This document shows, piece after piece, positions 29,598-32,847 of a DNA stretch of 32,847 bases. Source of the DNA: YA12-FULL-51-18 sp041665305. GTDB taxonomy: Bacteria > Elusimicrobiota > Elusimicrobia > Elusimicrobiales > UBA9959. The stretch covers positions 1 to 32,847 of the forward strand of contig JBAYJD010000035.1 in the NCBI GenBank assembly GCA_041665305.1. Reading direction: 5' to 3'. Numbering within the stretch: the first letter of the stretch is position 1; each line of letters begins with the position of its first letter. Under the pieces are notes generated by a model. That model was not told the origin of the DNA. It searched no databases and saw only the letters and a program-made list of their open reading frames with translations. The translations under genes and the position numbers were made by a program.

Positions 29598-31256
29598 ATG
29601 AACTTTTTGTATTATCTCGTTGGCGGCATATTGCGGATTTTTCAGACGATGTTAAAGACAATTCCAAATGAAAGACTTGCGCTTATCCTCATCCTGCTGT
29701 GCGCCGCCGCCCTGCGCCTGGCCTGGCTGAATTGGAGCCTGCCCAACCGGTTCCACACGGCCACTTACAACTGCGACGAATCCACCGCCCTCACATGCCT
29801 GCAGGCGATGGACCCTTCAAAACTGAACTTCAATCCCGTCAGCCAAAAGCATCCGTACGCGCTTGTGGAAGGGACCTTCAATCTGTACACCTACGCGGCG
29901 GCCCTCAAGCTTGCCTCGATAGCCGGCTGGGCGACTTTGACCGCGGATAAAGAATTTTACTACCGGAACATCGCCGAAATGGGCAGATTGTTCATGATCG
30001 GCAGGCTGCTTTCGGCGCTTTACGGCCTGCTGACGGTCGTTCTGGTATTTGCGCTGGCAAAAAAAATGTACGGGGCCCGCACCGGCCTGCTGGCGGCTTT
30101 CTTTACCGCCGTGCTGCCGGCCCATGTGGTCCACTCCCGCTACATCATCATGAATGTCCCGGGCGTTTTCTGGATCGTTTTTGCTTTTCTTTTCATGAAG
30201 AATATTCTGGAGGGAGGCAGAACCCGTGATTACATCCTAGCCGGCGTCGGCCTGGGCCTTGCGGCCGCCACCAGGCTCTCCGGGGCGCCTCTGGGCCTGA
30301 TGCTGTTCCCGGCTCATTTCATGAGTCCGGCCCCCGGGAGAAGTTTAAAAAGGCTGTCGCTTGCCGTCGCCGCCGCCTTTCTCGTCTTTCTTATCGGCGA
30401 CCCATACGCGATCCTTGATTTTCCAGACTTCCTGAAAGGAATGAAATTACTGAACACGCTTACGACTTCAGCCGTAAAACTCTCCTTTTATGGGCATCTC
30501 TCCATTCTGGCCGGCTCGCTGACCGAAGCCCTGGGACTGCCGCTTTTACTGACCTGCATGGCAGGCATAGCCGCGGCGCTGGCCGCAAGGACCAGGAACG
30601 ATCTACTGCTGCTGGCATGGATCTTTCTCCTGTTTATCTGCTTCTATAGAGCGGGCGAGAACGCCTATCCCAGCCGGATCTTACCGGCGCTGCCTTTCAT
30701 GCTTATTCTGGCCGCCGCGCTCCTTGCCCGGGCCTGGGATCGGAAACCATGGCTCGCGCGCGCGGCACTGGCCGCGACGGCGGCCCAGGCCGTTGTTTTT
30801 TACGCGGCCTATTTCAGCCTGCTTTCCAGGGCGGACATCCGTGACACGGCCTCCAGTTGGATCACAACCTCCATAAAACCGGGTTCATCCATAGGCCTGC
30901 TGCGGGAACCTTCTTATTTCAGCCCCGGAGTAATAGACCGTAAATACCGGCATCCAGATCACGACCAGCTGCCGGATTATAAATTCATCGCCCTGACCGG
31001 CGGCTACTGGCTTGCCGAACCCGGCTACGAGCTCCTTGGAAAAGTGAAACCCGACTATGTGATCGCCACGGATTTTGAGACCGGATCGAGGCTCGAACCG
31101 GATTTTTTAAAAACACTGGACAAATACGGCTACCGCGAGATAAAACGATTCGAAGAAGAATTTTCCGTCCTGAACTTCAGGATAGCTAAAAAAATACCGG
31201 CGATGCTCTATACCCCCAACTACATATATGTATTCGAAAAAAGCGGCCGCAACTGA
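29598..31256 (+). CDS. GT-C type membrane glycosyltransferase, GT39/ArnT-like
   Basis: A 552-residue protein with about eleven membrane helices. After the first helix (LALILILLCAAALRLAWL) the outward loop holds the acidic pair Asp-Glu in TATYNCDEST, the expected catalytic site of the protein-mannosyltransferase/ArnT group. RLFMIGRLLSALYGLLTVVLVFALAKKMYGARTG, LLAAFFTAVLPAHVVHSRYIIMNVPGVFW and GLGLAAATRLSG are typical. A soluble C-terminal domain of about 130 residues follows. It should take a sugar from a lipid-phosphate carrier, for which the neighbouring GT2 genes are likely suppliers. No clear Shine-Dalgarno; an ATG at 29649 is a possible later start. It overlaps the next gene by 29 nt. Confidence 0.83.
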   Translation: MNFLYYLVGGILRIFQTMLKTIPNERLALILILLCAAALRLAWLNWSLPNRFHTATYNCDESTALTCLQAMDPSKLNFNPVSQKHPYALVEGTFNLYTYAAALKLASIAGWATLTADKEFYYRNIAEMGRLFMIGRLLSALYGLLTVVLVFALAKKMYGARTGLLAAFFTAVLPAHVVHSRYIIMNVPGVFWIVFAFLFMKNILEGGRTRDYILAGVGLGLAAATRLSGAPLGLMLFPAHFMSPAPGRSLKRLSLAVAAAFLVFLIGDPYAILDFPDFLKGMKLLNTLTTSAVKLSFYGHLSILAGSLTEALGLPLLLTCMAGIAAALAARTRNDLLLLAWIFLLFICFYRAGENAYPSRILPALPFMLILAAALLARAWDRKPWLARAALAATAAQAVVFYAAYFSLLSRADIRDTASSWITTSIKPGSSIGLLREPSYFSPGVIDRKYRHPDHDQLPDYKFIALTGGYWLAEPGYELLGKVKPDYVIATDFETGSRLEPDFLKTLDKYGYREIKRFEEEFSVLNFRIAKKIPAMLYTPNYIYVFEKSGRN

Positions 31257-32556
31257 TATCTTGATAATCGGCGGCGGCCTCGCCGGCCTGGCCGCCGCCA
31301 GAACGCTGGCGGGTAAAAAGAACTATCTGCTGATCGAAAAAGAGGCGGGGATCGGGGGCCTGGCCGCTTCGGTTAAAAAAAACGGCTTTACCTTTGATTA
31401 CTCGGGACATCTCCTGCACCTCCACTGGAAGGAGACCGGCGACCTGATACTCGGCCTCCTGAAGAACAACAATTTCAAATTAAAGCGGAACGCCTGGATC
31501 CACCTGGCCGGCGTGGAAGTGCCTTACCCGTTCCAGGCCAACCTTTACAACCTCCCGGACAAGATAAAATCGGAATGCGTCGGCGGCTTCCTGGCGGCTT
31601 ACAAAAAAACCTTTCAGCCTTCAGCCCTCAGCCCTCAGCCTGAAGTTTTCGCCCGCTGGTCCCGGCGGATCTTCGGCGAAGGGATCTCGAAGTACTTTAT
31701 GCTCCCCTATAACGCCAAACTGTGGCAATATCCGCTCGACCGTCTTACCGCGGACTGGTGCGCGCCTTTCGTCCCCATGCCCAGACCGCAGGAAGTTCTG
31801 GAGGCCGCCTATCTGCCTAAAAGGACGGCTATGGGCTACAACCCTGTCTTTTATTATCCGAAGACCGGCGGCATCCAGGCCCTGCCCGCGGCTCTGGCCG
31901 CGGGCTTGAAAAACATACATACCGGATGCGAACTGGAATCGCTGGATCTTAGCGGCAGGACGGCGCGGATCAGGGGACTGGGTACGGTTAAATATAAGCA
32001 TCTTATCAACACCATGCCTCTCAAGTATTTTGTGGAGCTTATAAAGCCGCCCAAGGCGGCTTTATGCGCTAACAGCTCCCGTCTGCGCCACAACGCCGTT
32101 TATGTCCTCAATCTGGGCGTGAAAGGGACCCCTTCCGGGAAACACTGGACTTATTTTCCCGAAAGCGAGTTCCTGTTCTACCGCGCCGGCATAGCCACCA
32201 ATTTTTCCAGGCGCCTGGCCCCGGAAGGCTGCTCCTCCTTATATATCGAGACGGCCACGCCCGGCGGCCCGCTTGACACGGCGGCCGCCGAGAAAAAAAT
32301 ATTCCGCGGACTCCTGAAAAGCGGCGTCCTTAAAAGCGAAAACGAGATCGTTGAGAAACTGTGGCTTAAAATACCCTGCGCCTATGTGATCCACGACGCC
32401 GCGCGGTCCGTCTCCCTGCCCGCCATACTTTCCACGCTGTCGAAGAACGGCGTCAGTTCCATCGGCCGTTATGGAGCGTGGAAATATTCCTTCATGGAAG
32501 AAAGCATAAAAGAAGGCATCGAAACCGCAAAAAAAATAGCGGCCAGCGGCGAATGA
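31228..32556 (+). CDS. FAD-dependent oxidoreductase, UDP-galactopyranose mutase/amine oxidase-like
   Basis: A 442-residue flavoprotein. The dinucleotide fold DILIIGGGLAGLAAARTL is at about residues 10-27, followed by IEKEAGIGGLAAS, the FAD-contact FTFDYSGHLLHLHWKE, and MLPYNAKLWQYPLDRL; the C-terminus (IGRYGAWKYSFMEESIKEG) is the second FAD-binding segment. Proteins of this group in glycan loci include UDP-galactopyranose mutases and related enzymes, but key mutase residues are not certain, so I leave the reaction open. It starts inside the GT-C gene by 29 nt, which shows coupling. It holds two oddities: a 4 x 7-bp repeat at residues 129-138 and a perfect 25-bp palindrome. Confidence 0.82.
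   Translation: MYSKKAAATDILIIGGGLAGLAAARTLAGKKNYLLIEKEAGIGGLAASVKKNGFTFDYSGHLLHLHWKETGDLILGLLKNNNFKLKRNAWIHLAGVEVPYPFQANLYNLPDKIKSECVGGFLAAYKKTFQPSALSPQPEVFARWSRRIFGEGISKYFMLPYNAKLWQYPLDRLTADWCAPFVPMPRPQEVLEAAYLPKRTAMGYNPVFYYPKTGGIQALPAALAAGLKNIHTGCELESLDLSGRTARIRGLGTVKYKHLINTMPLKYFVELIKPPKAALCANSSRLRHNAVYVLNLGVKGTPSGKHWTYFPESEFLFYRAGIATNFSRRLAPEGCSSLYIETATPGGPLDTAAAEKKIFRGLLKSGVLKSENEIVEKLWLKIPCAYVIHDAARSVSLPAILSTLSKNGVSSIGRYGAWKYSFMEESIKEGIETAKKIAASGE
31614..31641 (+). repeat. Tandem repeat of four 7-bp units in a coding region
   Basis: Units TCAGCCT, TCAGCCC, TCAGCCC, TCAGCCT, directly joined. They encode FQPSALSPQP within the FAD oxidoreductase, a Pro/Ser-rich insert between two conserved stretches. 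Because 7 is not a multiple of 3, gain or loss of one unit shifts the frame. Confidence 0.9.
32041..32065. repeat. Perfect 25-bp palindrome inside the FAD oxidoreductase gene
   Basis: ATAAAGCCGCC / GGCGGCTTTAT with loop CAA (11-3-11), the same design as the palindromes at gene ends 4691, 6501, 10447 and 22433. It encodes IKPPKAAL in the protein. Confidence 0.85.
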
Positions 32557-32625
32557 TCAAGCCGCTGCCGTCTCCGCTATTTACCTCTCAAAAACAATTC
32601 GCGTATCCGGGACATCGGCCCCGGC

Positions 32626-32641
32626 GCGGCATTCGTGCCGC
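32626..32641 (+). other. UUCG-loop hairpin after the FAD oxidoreductase gene
   Basis: Six-bp stem GCGGCA / TGCCGC closed by TTCG, a very stable RNA tetraloop, 69 nt after the stop codon. There is no T tract, so it is a possible 3' stabiliser rather than a clear terminator. Confidence 0.4.
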
Positions 32642-32691
32642 CGAATAACGCCTCCCAGGCAGTGCCATGGAGCGAAAGCATGACTGTACCG

Positions 32692-32723
32692 AACTTTTAA
32701 GGGAACGGCAGGTCTGCAAGTTC
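32692..32723 (+). repeat. Dispersed repeat R1, copy b
   Basis: Thirty-two nt, AACTTTTAAGGGAAC then GGCAGGTCTGCAAGTTC, the partner of copy a at 22367. CTGTACC stands just before it. A hairpin begins 4 nt after it, as in copy a, though the hairpin sequence differs. Confidence 0.7.
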
Positions 32724-32847
32724 ACGGGCGTGCCGGGGGCATGGAGCTGCCGGGCACGCTATCGTCCGCACCGCGGCCGCGCTCCCGCTCGGGTTCGGCG
32801 CTTGCGTAAGCCTCACCCTGCGCGACGGCCCGTCAGCCCCACACCCC

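Larger units (their letters stand above)
32557..32847. other. Right-end region without a supported gene
   Basis: After the FAD oxidoreductase stop: a 6-bp hairpin GCGGCA-TTCG-TGCCGC at 32626-32641, the second R1 copy, then a hairpin GCGTGCC (32728) / GGCACGC (32759) with an inner GGCA/TGCC stem. Frames run off the edge on both strands (plus from an ATG at 32667; minus ending at 32697) but neither has a recognisable protein sequence. The last 85 nt are very GC-rich. Confidence 0.5.

Noticed and set aside
32667..32847. Frames open to the right edge on both strands
   Set aside because: GC-rich, Arg/Pro-rich translations with no recognisable motif; the sequence is too short to decide.
1..32847. 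CRISPR array, tRNA, rRNA, transposase or prophage genes
   Set aside because: I saw no regularly spaced repeats, cloverleaf, ribosomal RNA segment or transposase motif anywhere in the window.

Overview
The window is a GC-rich, densely packed bacterial chromosome segment carrying about 27 protein genes and no RNA gene or CRISPR array that I can see. The host is a diderm: there is a lipoprotein with a lipobox followed by Ser, a full periplasmic TRAP transporter, and several proteins with Sec signal peptides. The gene style (TRAP transporter with a TatT subunit, tryptophanase, GlcD-GlcE fusion, many secreted proteins of unknown function) would suit an uncultured lineage such as Elusimicrobiota. 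That placement is an inference; no marker gene in the window fixes it.

Layout. (1) 1-622, minus: 5' part of a large secreted surface protein, divergent from a RidA gene whose promoter carries a perfect 16-bp palindrome. (2) 839-6503, plus: ridA, malQ, then a TRAP transporter (tatT, dctP, dctQ, dctM) with overlapping or nearly touching genes. (3) 6545-10366, minus: an operon of an unknown secreted protein, a secreted HEFYH metallopeptidase, and a GT-C membrane protein fused to TPR repeats. (4) 10478-13383, minus: a long RmlA-type nucleotidyltransferase, an anchored unknown protein and a patatin-like lipase. (5) 13445-20682, plus: a DUF1646 transporter, then tryptophanase, GlcDE fusion, GlcF and a GAF/HD-GYP protein, closely spaced. 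(6) 20756-22186, minus: a secreted clostripain-family (C11) protease. (7) 22454-32556: a surface-glycan locus with a WecA-like initiating transferase, two related family 2 glycosyltransferases, a DegT aminotransferase, a LegB-like dehydratase, a short nucleotidyltransferase, a B12-binding radical SAM protein, a second GT-C protein and a FAD-dependent oxidoreductase.

How the genes work together. The TRAP set imports a ligand across the inner membrane, and its substrate-binding protein lacks the usual carboxylate-binding arginine. The tna/glc genes join amino-acid breakdown, oxidation of a 2-hydroxy acid and c-di-GMP turnover in one apparent operon. The glycan locus can make a 4-amino-4,6-dideoxy type sugar nucleotide (nucleotidyltransferase, dehydratase, aminotransferase) and build it onto undecaprenyl phosphate.

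Structure beyond genes. Four gene ends carry near-identical 25-bp palindromes (11-bp arms, 3-nt loop); two more gene ends carry shorter 10-bp-arm versions, and a perfect 11-3-11 copy sits inside the last gene. A 31/32-nt sequence occurs twice, 10.3 kb apart, each time followed by a hairpin. Three minus-strand genes have a -10 box so close to the start codon that their mRNAs should be leaderless. A four-unit 7-bp tandem repeat lies inside the FAD oxidoreductase gene and could shift its frame.
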